Positions 37,483 through 51,208 of a stretch of 64,000 nucleotides of DNA are shown here, one piece after another. Below the pieces are notes generated by a model. It was given only the letters and a program-made list of their open reading frames with translations. It was not told the origin of the DNA and searched no databases. The translations under genes and the position numbers were made by a program. The first letter of the stretch is position 1. Each line of letters starts with the position of its first letter. The DNA is from Myrica gale. Taxonomy: Eukaryota; Streptophyta; Magnoliopsida; Fagales; Myricaceae. The stretch lies in contig OZ005610.1 in the NCBI GenBank assembly GCA_963930655.1, positions 10,793,001 to 10,857,000 on the forward strand, written 5' to 3'.

Positions 37483-38941
37483 TTACATAATTAAATTCAT
37501 GGCTACATGCATCAGGGTATCAAAACCAGAATAGATGCCACTATCCCTTAACATCCTCTTTTTTTCTTCGACATAATTCTTTCCCCTGCTAGCCTGACCA
37601 AGGTCTCTTTTCCTCTTTTCCTTCTGAGAGAAGGAAATGTTCTTTTCTCTCCGAGTTTCCACGTTTGCCAGCTGCTCTCCATAGGCAATTGCAGCTCTTG
37701 TCTTCTGTCGTTCTACAAAAGATTCTTCCAGCTCCTTGGTTTCACATTTTCCTTCCCATTAGACCATGTACAGTCTTGCTTCTTGTCATCCAAGGGCATG
37801 TTCGAGTTCTAAAAAATTGTAGGATTTTGGTAGAATTGTGAATATTTATGTAGAATAGTATTTTATAAGTGTTTGTGTAAAGGATAGAGATAGATGATTT
37901 GATGTAATTGTTTAATAAAAAATTATTGCAGTTAGGTGAAAAAGTATAGAGAGAGAAAATTTGTTATAATTTTTTTTTTAAATGTATTGAAGTTTGTGTA
38001 AAAAGTTGTTAGAGATTGTGTTAAATATATTGGTGTTTGTGTTTGAATTCTTAAGATGTTTCGGTGATAGTTTTATGAATGAATTTGAATCCTAGAAAAA
38101 ACTTGAAAACGAACATTACCCAAGTCTTTTGGAGGCGGCACTTTCAAGACTGATGGTCCACCTTTATATCCATGTCGCTTCAATTCTTCAAAGTCTACAA
38201 CTCCATTCTTTTGCTTTCCAGATCTGTATGCCAGCAGATAGACATATATACAATGTTTTTTCTTTAAGAACATGAGAAAGAATTTTCTGGAGTATATCTG
38301 CGTGCAAAGACAAACAACAATCCACTCTAATTGAATTTCACCCTACTTTATTAATCTTGTTAGTACTATTACTATTACTACCCCGGTTCTACTTCCCAAA
38401 GTCCTGTAATTGTACAAGGAGGAAGCCAATCACACTGATAACTCTGTAGAGACATCCTTCTTCTATTAGGTGATCAATTAACTCAAACACAACAAATATG
38501 ATCCAGCTCCTGTGATGTAAGTTTCCTCTGGAGTTCTTATTTTACTCCAGTATTTGACTAAAGAAAAACCATTTGCAATAGATTCTTAACAAGTAAGTAA
38601 ATCAGTAGACACTGAACATTAAAGTTAAGCAAGCCACCAAGAGCCTGCTGCATATGACACTGACTTCAGAAACATGAAAAAGCAAAATATGAACAAATAT
38701 CTTCAGTAGAGAGATATGTGGATTTGTATTTAGCTCTTGTTAAACATTGACGGAAACTATCACCGATACCTTTAGATGTGCTCTCTTTGGAAGGTTGGCT
38801 GGCGTTTGATTGATCTTTTGCCTTTTTCCTGTTAACCCCATCATCAGCTCCAAGATCTGAATGTGAGGACGATGAATCTTCTTCCTCATCACTCCAGGGC
38901 ATAGCCCTCTTCATCATAGTATAGAATGGTTCTGAACCCAT
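37483..38941 (-). pseudogene. C1orf52-like conserved small protein gene, split by a MITE
   Basis: Plant member of an uncharacterised eukaryotic family. Exon 1 is 38770-38941 (MPWSDEEEDSSSSHSD, acidic/serine-rich). Exon 2 starts at 38223 with GKQKNGVVDFEELKRHGYKGG and PSVLKVPPPK, is interrupted by the MITE at 37794-38120, and resumes DDKKQDCTWSNGKENV, later SFVERQKTRAAIAYGEQL, SFSQKEKRKRDLGQASRGK and DSGIYSGFD, stop at 37483-37485. Without the MITE and one 3-bp duplication the exon is in frame across the site, so the insertion hit coding sequence. There is also a one-base frame slip near 37735-37765, and exon 1 (ends in phase 1) does not match the phase needed by the acceptor at 38223. Three lesions make a pseudogene likely; single-base ones could be sequence errors. 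Confidence 0.72.
37794..38120. mobile_element. Harbinger/Tourist-type MITE, copy 2, inside a coding exon
   Basis: Ends GGGCATGTTCG and the complement of GGTAATGTTCG; a 3-bp duplication CAA at 37791-37793 and 38121-38123. It aligns over its length with 24809-25113 in reverse orientation. It sits inside exon 2 of the C1orf52-like gene. Confidence 0.82.
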
Positions 38942-40722
38942 ACAAGGAACACAAATAGCACCTTATTGAGATGGCATTAGGAATGAGGTCATGTTAGGCT
39001 GTGTTACGACACATCAATGTGTGGTGACAATTGAAGAAAATCAGAAATTCTCTTGAGGTGGGCAGTAATTGAGTCCGTTCCATAACATCAATATACAACA
39101 AAAGAAATCAGCAAACGACCAAACATTTCTCCTCTCAACACTGAAAGTAACTGGTATTAACACCCTAAATGAAAAGAACATAAATCAAAGGAAAAAAAAA
39201 AACAAGTCTAGGGAATTGAAAAAAGAAAAGAAAAGAAAAGAAAAGAAGAGTTACATAGCATCTAAATCAAGTCTAGAAGAACACCACACATTGAATCTCC
39301 AATCTCTGAAGCCGAATTTTGAGCGGGGAGAGTGTAGAAAGTGCGAAATTTAATACAGCGAGTTCAGTTTATCTGCCCAAAATTTACTTCTAAAAATCTC
39401 AAATCTAAAAGAAAAAACAACGAAGGAAGAATTTTTTTTCTTAGTGCAATAAGATGGCTACGCTTTTCTGTTGAAAAAGAATGCCCTAGAAGCTTCAGTC
39501 ACCAAATTCCAACACAACAACAGACACATCCTCGACTCTATTGATTCAGCTGGATTCTACAAAGAATAGAGGGAGGAAGAGAGCTAAGATGGTGAACATG
39601 CCTTCAACTAGTTAAAAGCTGAGGGAGGTTGCGCGTGTGTCGATCCAAGTGAGATTCTAAGAGCCTGTACTTCTGAGTTCTGAAAGCAGGGCCGCAACTG
39701 CAAGGACCCAAGGTTTAGAACCCGAGCGATACCACAGGCTAGGGAAACAAATTAGACAGAAAGCAGTTGCTAAAAAAAACGACACAAAGAAGAGGATAGA
39801 TTTGTCTTTTCGCCCCTCGTTAGTTAAACGACGCCCTGGTTAAATAAGTTCTAGTTCGAAAAACCACGAAGAGCGACGTCGTCCGGAGGTGTAAAAGGGG
39901 GGTTGAAGGGTTTAGCCTCTGTTCGGTGGTTTTGCTCTGTGGCGCCGACTTTCCAGTTTCCGTCTCTTTTCTTACCGGAGAAAGGTTCTCTTTTGTTCTT
40001 CGTATTTCACTGAATTATTCTCTGACTCTTCGTTCTTCGCTCTTAATGTTGTAGTTATTCTCTGTTCTTCCCATGATATATGTAATTTTTGGCATACACG
40101 CTTAAGCTTGCTTTGGTTCAGAAAGGTTCATTTTTTTAAACTTTGGCGTAGCAATTGCAAAGCCTGAAACCACATTGATAGAACGTTTTCGCTTGAAATA
40201 GTGACTTGCAAATAGGAACAAGAACAGACTCCAATACCCTGCTTAGGTTTCTGTTTTGCAAAATGGCAGAAATCGTATTTACCTTATGTCTGGAGCTTAA
40301 ACTGTTCGATAATGTTCTCGTTATCGATGTTATGTCTCTGAATAACCATTCCTATGGTTCTGTGGCTTAGCGGGAATGTATGTTATTTCTTTCCGAACAT
40401 TTTTATATCGATTTCGGTACCGTGTCTTTGGTGCTTTATAGTGCTACTTTCGACGCAAAATAGTATGTGGGAAAAGGATTTTGTTCTTTCGACGTGTTTG
40501 CCTCGGATTGATGCTTCCCATGATTTGATATATATTTTATTTATCATGTTACTGCTTGGAGTAAAACAGAAAAGGAGAAGAAAAAGAAAATACTGAAATT
40601 TATTTTTATGCTATCCCGGTTCATCTTTCGGTTGTCACTTTTACTTTCGTCTTTTTTGCCTCCGTTCCATCTCTTTTGGCTGGATATCAACTGAGAGAAT
40701 TGTGGTTTGCAGATTCTTCATT
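38942..40722. promoter_or_regulatory. Shared upstream region of two head-to-head genes
   Basis: The C1orf52-like gene (minus) and BUD32 (plus) start 1.8 kb apart and point away from each other. The middle holds an (A)n/(AAAAG)n purine run at 39195-39250 and CT-rich sequence at 39950-40030 that fits a BUD32 leader; an intron in the leader is likely, since the ATG at 40723 follows an AG-rich junction. No clear TATA box was identified. Confidence 0.4.
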
Positions 40723-42970
<2,248 letters not shown>

Positions 42971-43517
42971 GCCATTCTCAAATTTCTCTTCCCCGCCATG
43001 GTAAAAAGAAAAGGAAGATCTGAAAGGGAGATAGGTTTTGTGATATAATTAGGCCACGTGTTGTATTTATTAGCATGCTTGCCCATTGTGACAGCGATTT
43101 AAAGAAATGCAAATGCTTTGGACCTCTTGATGTCCAAGATGAGGGAACATTTGCTGTCCGGAATTAAATAGGTTGCCATGCACCTTTTTTGGGGTAAGTA
43201 AGTTGCCATGCACTTGCTCAAATGCGTTCCAATGTTTCTCTTTTAGACTTTTCTGCAATCGCACTGTTTTCCTTCCTCTTGATTGTGAAGGTTTTCATTT
43301 GCAAAGGATGACTACTTTCATATTCTGTAGTAGTTTTTTGTTTGGAGGGCATAAACTAGTCAGATCATCGACACATAAGTCTTGTTAGCCATATAGCACT
43401 TTCTTCAGGATTCTCATTCATAATTGGTTTTCAGTTTGCTGTACCATCTTTTGTGTGGCCAATTCTCTCTCTCCCAAGACAACGAAAGTGGTCCTCGGGA
43501 GATCATAATTGGAAGCG

Positions 43518-43671
43518 TCTTACATGTTTCAAGTTTGAGTCTCAACACCGTCATTATCGTCCCTGATTTATCTGAGGTGTGTTGGGTGGGGGGTCCTAAC
43601 ACATGCCCCCTAGTTGGCTTGTAGGTGTGGCCTGACCTTGGGAGTTCCTGGTTAACAAAAAAATAATAATA
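43518..43671 (+). mobile_element. SINE-like retroposon with 13-bp target duplication
   Basis: ATAATTGGAAGCG occurs at 43505-43517 and again at 43672-43684. Between them, 154 bp begin with a B-box-like word (AGTTTGAGTCTC) and end in an A-rich (TAA)n tail. A-tail plus long exact duplication is the signature of LINE-driven retroposition; the size and B-box suggest a 5'-shortened tRNA-type SINE. Confidence 0.72.
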
Positions 43672-44159
43672 ATAATTGGAAGCGAGGCTGTCACCCCAAT
43701 AAATACATATGCCTCTTTTACTTGCAGTCTTTTTCATTCCTGAATTTTCATAATGAAGACGGTATTTAAGGGAATCTCATTGTAATATTAGAAATGTCAC
43801 AAAATAAAAATAATAGGATTTCATAATTTAAAGAAAATGAGTAATTTAACTTTCAAACAATCTCAAAATTATAAAAATTTAAAAGAATTTCATAAAAATT
43901 AGAAAATCATATTATCCGAAACTAAACTCTAGATGTCTACGATTTGTTTTGTCATATTTTACTTTATATAAAGTACTTTCTATACTTTCGACTTTTTAGA
44001 GCCTTGTAAAATATAGTCAATTGATACTTAATTCGGTTAACTGTAAAAAAGAGTTTCACTTTTTGAAACTAATAAATCTTCTTTCCTGACGTGCCTTTTC
44101 CAGTCTTAGGAAGGGCTAATAACCCACCAACCTGAAATCGATCTTGTTCAACCCTAACT

Positions 44160-44895
44160 AGTCAGGGTCGAGTTTTGAAACATGAACTCAAGAAAAATTA
44201 AGTTCGTGTTCGGTTTCTAACTTGAACTCAAGGCATTCAAAGGAACCTGACCCCCACGGTTTAGCTTTTTTCGGGGTCGGGGTCAGGTTTTGAAACATGA
44301 ACTCGAGAAAAATCATATTTGTGTTCGAGTCTTTAACCCGAGACCAAAGCAATCAAAAGAATCTGACCCCGACAGTTTTAGCTTTTTTTCGGGGTTGGGT
44401 CGGGTTTTGAAACATGAACTCGAGAATAATCAGGTTTGTATTCGAGTCTTTAACCCAAGTCCAAAGCATTCAACGGGACCCGGTCCCGACAGTTTTCGCT
44501 TTTTCGGCGGCGAGGTTGGGTTTTGAAACATAAACCCGAGAGGTTTGTGTTCTGGTCTTTAACCCGAAACTGAAGCATTCAAAGGAACCCGACCCCAATG
44601 GTTTTAGCTTTTTTCAGGGTTAGGATTAGGTCTTGAAACATGAACTCGAGAAAAGTTGAGTATGTGTTCGAGTCTCTAACCCGAAAGCAAAGCATCAAAA
44701 GAATCCGACCCCAACGGTTTTAACTTTTTCAGGGTTGGGGTCAAGTTTTGAAGCATAAACCCGAGAAAATCAGGTATGTGTTCGTGTCTCTAATTCGAAA
44801 CCAAAGCATTTAAAGGAACCTGACCCCGATGATTTTTAGTTTTTTTCAGGATCGGAGTAGGGTTTTAAAACATTAACTCGATAAAAATTTAAAAC
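44160..44895. repeat. Tandem array, about 7 units of 115 bp
   Basis: The phrase TTTTGAAACATGAACTCGAG recurs at 44173, 44288, 44405, 44521, 44631, 44745 and 44863, spacing 110-118 bp. Units share ACCCGA..C.AAGCATTCAA and CCCGAC...GTTTTAGCTTTTT. They are 80-90% alike by eye; there are no gene motifs. Confidence 0.88.
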
Positions 44896-45339
44896 TAACA
44901 ACTAAGTAAAACATATAATACTCATGTTATTAAAGTCCGGATGTTACACTTATACGCCTGCCATGTCTAAAATTTTTATTTTGTCCGTGAAAAAATAGTG
45001 GCAGTGTAACCATGATGTATGACTGCACCGTACTTGTATCCAAGAAGAACAATGCAAAGGAGCTTCCTTTAGACAAAATAAACCCTCACGGTTATTCATA
45101 AACACTTGAAATTTGTGCGAACTTTATTTTAGAAAATATTTAGATTCATATATAACCTATGTTAATCGACAAAAATGACCTACAACATATATTTAATATA
45201 TAGAGGACATAACAAATCCTCATGGATAATACTCATTCATTCATATATCAATATAATTAAATTCATATTTTAGTAATATGTGACTATTAATATAAATCAA
45301 CAAATAAATAAGAAACTTATAATACATGTAAGTGTACCG

Positions 45340-45560
45340 AGCTTTTAAATGAGCTTAAATGAGCCGAGTCGAGCTTATATGAGTTTCGTTCACGAGTTTA
45401 AATTGAGCTGAGCCAAGTTTAATCGAATTTAACTCGTTTAATATTCGAGTTAGAAACGGTGTTCGAACTCGGCTCGTTTATTATACAAATCGAGCTCGAG
45501 TCGAGCTTATACGAGTCAAGTTTGAGTTGTTCATGAACAACTCGGTTCATTTACAACTCT
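45340..45560. repeat. GAGCTCGA-rich dispersed repeat
   Basis: Dense in GAGCTCGAG, CGAGCTTATACGAG and their complements; partial inverted symmetry around 45450. The type is common in plant genomes as a worn non-autonomous element. Ends are not resolvable. Confidence 0.45.
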
Positions 45561-45896
45561 ACTCACTGTACATGTATTGTTTTGAGGTTTATTAATTTCA
45601 TAAATGTAGTTCAGTGACCAGATTCGACCCTTCCTCTAGTTTTTTAAAGTAAAATAAAAAGGACTAAAATAGCAAGAGAAAAAAGATTTATAATTAGCAA
45701 TAGAAGTGGAAAAATTCCACTGCCTACAGTTAGATTTTTTAGCATACGGTAGTAGAGCCTGGTTTAACAGTAAACGGCAACCAAGTAGTATCAAAACGGT
45801 CTTGCCCGCCAAACTCTCACCTTCAGCTGCAATGAGACTCAGACCAAACCATCGAAAACTCCGAAAGGAGTAGAAGAAGAGTGAACTCCTTCTCTC

Positions 45897-46861
45897 ATGG
45901 ATCATCGACGCGGACTATACAATACCCACGTAAAAGTCCTGGCCTTCGACCTCCTCTCTCTCTCACAATTCCCCGCTCATTCTTCCCAGGGCCGGCTCAA
46001 ACCAAAGAGGGGCCTAAGGCAAAAAAAGTTATTAGGCTTTTTTAAATATAAAATTTAATATAAAACTTAATTTAAAATATTTAAAAATTATTAAATTTAA
46101 TATAAAATATTTAAAGATCCCATTAATTGTTTTTATGAGGCCCTCATACATGACATCAAGGCCCCATGACTAGAACAATTAAGACATTTATAAGACATTT
46201 TTTCTCTTTGAGCAAAGTTTAGAAATATCTAAAAATGAATTTGGAGGCCTAAAAGAAATATATTAGTGCACTCATGATAAAAAAATATATGAAAATATTG
46301 AATCTTACCATTTTTTTCTTAGCTAAGTTGTTTTTTTATTCTAGGTCATCTACAACACAAAAAAAAATAAAAAAAAAATATTTTTATTCTTTATGGGGCC
46401 TTGCTCAGGGTGAGGCCTTAGGCCACCGCCTAAGTTGCCTTACCCTTGAGCCGGCCCTGATTCTTCCTTCCTCGGACCCTATCTCCTTTTCTCGCAAAGG
46501 CATCGTTCTTTCCCGCGCCGAAACGGTCGGCACAGTAACCTCTCGCGAACTCAAACCCGGAAAGTTCCTCAAATTCACCGTCTACGACGGCACTGGCTGC
46601 GTTGTCTGTCCCCCCTACTTTGCTCGCCGAAACCCGGTAGATGTTCGACTGATTGCCGAAGCGGCGAATCGCTTCGCCGCGGAGATTAGTCTCGAGGTGT
46701 TAGCGCGAGTGCGTGGGAGGATCACGAGTTACCGGGGCTGGGTGCAGATCACGGTGTCGGATGTGGTGGTGGAAAGGGACCCCAACGTGGAGACCTTGCA
46801 TTGGTTGGAATGCATGACTTTGGCGCGCAAGTGTTACAACTTTGGGACTCCAAGCGAGTAG
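45897..46861 (+). pseudogene. STN1: STN1, CST telomere-capping subunit (OB fold), interrupted by a hAT element
   Basis: STN1 is the small OB-fold subunit of the CTC1-STN1-TEN1 complex that protects telomere ends; in plants it is a short single-exon gene. The start (45897, MDHRRGLYNTHVKVLAFDLLSL) runs 30 codons to 45986, where a 473-bp hAT element is inserted. After it come SDPISFSRKGIVLSRAETVGTV, SRELKPGKFLKFTVYDGTGC, RLIAEAANRFAAEI, ARVRGRITSYRGWVQITVSD and RDPNVETLHWLECM, stop 46859-46861. Two more oddities: excluding the insertion the two halves are still one base out of phase, and about nine residues normally following GTGCVTC (a segment with LWLN in relatives) are absent, VVC running straight into PPYFARR. 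Probably a pseudogene. Confidence 0.84.
45987..46459. mobile_element. hAT non-autonomous element inside STN1
   Basis: 14-bp inverted ends CAGGGCCGGCTCAA and TTGAGCCGGCCCTG. A perfect 8-bp target duplication, ATTCTTCC, at 45979-45986 and 46460-46467. 473 bp, AT-rich interior, no transposase. Confidence 0.93.
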
Positions 46862-48181
46862 TTTTTCGCCGCGTCAATCGAAAGGGTTCTATGGGTTCTT
46901 GAATCGGGTCAGTTCTACGAGTGATAAGATGAGTTCTTAAGAAGAATCTTGGCAATTGGGTTCGATTTCAAGCTTTGTTGAGGGCTAAAATAGAGCCAAA
47001 TAGGTGAAGAGAGTTGTATTGATGGAGAAGTCAAACCATCATTGGGAATGGGCATATGGTCTGGTCATTTCTCTTTCCCCAAGGAGGGGTTATATTGATG
47101 CTTGGTTCAGGTTAGCAGTCTATCTATGTAGATAAAATTATCTTGTATATTTAATTTACATATTGGATAAACTAGTTATACATAATTTGTATTTCATATT
47201 TTTTCTTTGAGACGTAACAATTTAGTCAAAAGAATTTGTGGTCCGAAAAGAAATGATCTTTGTGTTGCCAGGATGATAGTTACGAGAAGAGGCAATTATT
47301 TGAAGAAACTACAAATCTTCCAGTAAAGATGTAGTAGTAGTAGTAGTAGTAGTAGTGGTTAAGACTCTTTATAGACATAGAGAGCCTCTTGCATTTTAAC
47401 ATGAACTAATGGAGTGGGGAGAACTTCATTGAGAAAATGCTTCTCTTTTTTCCGAGTAACTATGAAAATCTGCACCACCACTTGTGCACAGGATCAAACT
47501 AAACTGGTCGAATTTAGCTGCACTTGGTAGACGTAACACCACGATGAACTTTGGATACCCATAGAATTGCAACAAATGTTTGATAGAAGAAATGTCTACA
47601 GGGCAGAGTCAGAGTTTAGTGCTTAAAGGAAGCACTACTTGAAATTACAGGACTAGATGCTTTCGTATACAATAATGTGTGTGTGTGTGTGTGTGTGGGT
47701 GGGTGATCATAGATGCTTTCGTATTTGACTTAATTTAATAAGGGAAAAGAAAAAGGGGGCTTTGCAGGATTTGGAGGGGCCAGGTCTAAGATTGGTGTTC
47801 AGTAGAAAGAAACAAAAGGAAAAAGGCCAAAAAAGGAGGATTTCCAATTTCCCAGTCAATTCAATTTGTACGTGCTATTTGTTGTGAGCAGAATAAAGGA
47901 AACACCATATCGGAAGTACAGAAGCACTTAATATCATATGAAAAATAAAAATAAAAAACGTTGTTCGGCAGCTCCACCGATTTAAATGCATGAGATATGA
48001 TCTTGCCTTGTCGACTTTTAATTGAGACCGTACATATTGCGGTCCAACGTATCGAACTCTGATCCTTTGACCACAAAATCATTGCCTAAATATTTTTATT
48101 TTTATTTTCGTACTAATTCAAATTACTTCCTAATACCTGGAGGAAAGTCTGCCTTAGGACATTTTTGCATGCAACGGTTAA
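46862..48181. other. STN1 downstream and intergenic region
   Basis: No gene. Microsatellites: (TAG)n at 47332-47355 and (GT)n at 47675-47697. Confidence 0.5.
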
Positions 48182-48535
48182 TAATTTTTTGGCTTAATTA
48201 TACAAACAGTTATTTGTGGTGTAACATTTTGACAAAAAAGTCCTTGTAGTAAAAGTTGCACAAATTCGTTCATGAGGTCAATGTATAGTAATAAAATGGT
48301 CGTTTTGTTTCAGTTTCGTCATCTCTCATAATGTTCGATGCTGAGTTGAAGTAAATCTTCAACCAACGAATCATATATTATTAATTCAAAGTTCAACATC
48401 GGACGTTAAATGAGATACGCAATTGAAAGTTACTATACATTGACCAAAAAGACTAATTTTGACACATTTTTATCACAGACCTTTTTTATCATAATGTTAT
48501 ACCCCTAAAGAACCTTTTTTGTATAATTAAGTCAT
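48182..48535. mobile_element. Foldback MITE (CTTAATTATACAAA ends)
   Basis: The left arm starts GGCTTAATTATACAAA and the right arm ends with the complement of GACTTAATTATACAAA. The arms also share words such as AAAAGTCC/GGACTTTT-like and ACATTTTGACA on opposite strands. The flanks ATAATTTTT and ATAATCTTT may be a worn 9-bp duplication. Non-coding. Confidence 0.62.
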
Positions 48536-48539
48536 AATC

Positions 48540-51208
48540 TTTAAAGCAAATATTTGTATTAGATCATAGGTTTGGTGACAAAGTAAGGAAAGAGTAAAAA
48601 AATAAAAAAGTTTATGAGAAGTAGTGGAAGAAAAAAAATTATGGAAATTAATAAAAAAATAAAAAGAGAAATTTTTTAATGATGATAAAAATTTAGTTAA
48701 TGAGAACATTTAGGCTCCGTTTGACACTTCAAATTTTACATCTCTTAAAATTTTAACACAATAAAAAATTACAATATAATATCTCTTTCCTATCAAATCA
48801 TTACTTTTCACTATAAAAAAATATAAAAAATTAACTCTCCCTTCACTTTTCGTACGCTTCGATATCTAAAATTTTAGTTAGAATACTGTACACCGACTAC
48901 CTTAGATTAATCTTTAGGACTACGGCAAGAAACCAGAAACATATGCAATAATAATGCACGGCTGGCCTGTCAGGTATCTCTGTCTCCTGAATTTAAAAAA
49001 AAAATACAAAGAAAAGATAAAAAAGCAGAGAACTCATCCCATCTTTTAAGTATTCCAGATTCCTCTGCCCGTCGCCATCACTGCACCCACATACAACCTA
49101 GAAGATTCACGCTGATTCATCAACTCGTGCGTTTCACGCTCCGAAGAAGATGTCTTGATTGGAGAGTGCAACGCGCGTGAAAAAAACGAAAGCTACTTGG
49201 GTTAAGAAAAGCAGAAAGGAAGACTAGCACGGAAAAGTAGCAAGGGAGAGAGTCAAGACGGATGGATGGAGGCACGTAGAGCAAGAGGGCGGTGGGGGAA
49301 CAAAAGCCGTTCCCACGCAGTCGTACTGATCAGTTGTCAGGTAAAAGCAAAATTCGTGCACTTTTTAAAAAAGAAAAGAAAAGGAAAAATTATTTACAGG
49401 ATGAAATATATCAATACATTGCTTCAGAAGATAGAATATGTTCGACCAAACATCTCAAATAGGCTTCAAGCCTGCTCTCCCTACTACCTCCCACTCGATC
49501 ATGGGCTGTTGAAAGCGCCCTGCCGCTTGTAGCCGCGCGTGCGGCCCCTTCCGTCGCTCAAACTCTGTGTTTCTTTCCATATTTGGCCTCTGGGGCTTCT
49601 TCTGCATCCTCTGGGCCGTGGATCTCCACTCCCCGCCACCACGCGCCGCTGCCATCGCCGCTGCCTCTCTGGCCAAAGATTTCCCGGTCCTCACCGGGGC
49701 TTATGTTACACTGTATTGTCATAAACTTGTTTGGACATGCCCCTCTGTTTAAAGCTTGTGTTTTAATTTTGTGTATCTTGTTTTTAGGCATGTTAGCTTG
49801 TATTTGCTGCCTTATGAGGCTTTTCTGCCATTCGTGGCTTTTCCGTCCCTTCGGGGACTTCGTAGGGCCTTACGGTCCTTTTGCTCGTTAGCCCGCCGGC
49901 TCTTCGGAGTGTCTGGTTCGCTTTGTAGAGCCTCCTGAGGTGTTAAAACCTCCTTGATCATATTATCAATACATATGCTACAAAAAAAAATCATGTCCTT
50001 TATTTGCTATTTCAAAAATTTATAAAATGGAGACCAGAAAAGGTAAAAAGAAAAAATCCTGAGTCAATCAAATTAACTTTTGTGTCAATCACTGCCCTTT
50101 TTTGGGTTGTGAAGAGTATACATGTCCCATTCTTTTCTTTGGTATAAAATATCTCCTAATTATTTCCTTACCCTTAAATTTGATATCAAATGAAGTTGGT
50201 GCCTTCTTTAATCCAGACTGGGCCAGTTTATCCTGCAGAAACACAAGATATAGTAAGGCAACATCACTACAAGCTATTGCAATGAAAACAGCATTGTCTG
50301 GTGACAATTAGCTTACCTTTATGAATACGCCTGAGCATACTGGTCAAGTTCAAGGAGACCATGACCTTGGGAATTAGGACTTTAGGACTTTTTGAGGAAA
50401 GGAATTGTGAGCCACACACTTCTGGAGTTAGTTATTGAAAGACCACAAGTTATGTACCTGTTGTGACAAGGATAGGTATGAAGGGAATTAGATATGAAGT
50501 ATCGCAATTGCAGCCAAACCAATAGGAAAAGAGTAACAGACAAACCTTCTTTTGGATTGTGGGGTAATAGAGTCTCTATCACTAGAAAGACACTGCTCTT
50601 GGGAGCACATGGACCTGCAAGATGGGGATCAAATGCAGCAGATAAGGTTAATAACAAGAAAGAGATTTCAATTTAATGCTCTAGAAGGAAAATAATAAAT
50701 GATTTGCAACATACTCGAGGAATTATGTTAGGTACATATCCCACTCTTTTATGCAGGATTTGCATTCAACTAGGTCAGTGGCAAAATGTAAGAATGTCTT
50801 CTACCCCACACCTCGTCTGTCCTGAAAGCAATATTAGGTAAAATTGTATACTATCAAAACCAGGCCATTTATCAATGAACTGAAAAGCTCCTCTAAATTT
50901 TGGGAGCATAATGTAAGATTGATCAGAAGGATTAAGTAAGGTGATTACCGGACTGATTGAGGAGACATACTGATGTGGGCATATCACAGAACCTTGTATC
51001 TCTACCACTGAAATTTGTATGCATACAAACCCTGTATATAGTCCATTCAAGTTTTACCCGATTATAATGTAGAACGACACTAGCATACAAGCAGTGGATA
51101 AGAATCTTTGTGCCACAATCTAAACTACCTTGAAGAGCATCTAACCTTCTTCAATTATTCCAGGTCGAGCATATTCCAGATGTGAATCAATATTAAAAGT
51201 TACATCCC
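48540..51208. other. Intergenic region with a MITE piece and a probable retroposon 3' end
   Basis: 48712-48885 is a MITE-like piece (GGCTCCGTTTGACACTTC end) related to 22132-22333. 49740-49990 has a GC-shifted non-coding tail ending in (A)9 at about 49980, resembling a LINE or SINE 3' end; no target duplication was seen. 49540-49720 is GC-rich with overlapping open frames on both strands that I cannot assign. 50090-50700 and 50760-51060 hold frames without family likeness. Confidence 0.35.

Noticed and set aside
44160-44895. Regularly spaced repeats that might suggest a CRISPR array
   Set aside because: Units are 115-bp tandem copies without unique spacers, in a plant nuclear sequence.
49539-49938. 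Overlapping open frames on both strands in GC-rich DNA
   Set aside because: Open frames on both strands in all phases are a composition effect; no motif recognised, and a poly-A-ended retroposon tail lies next to it.
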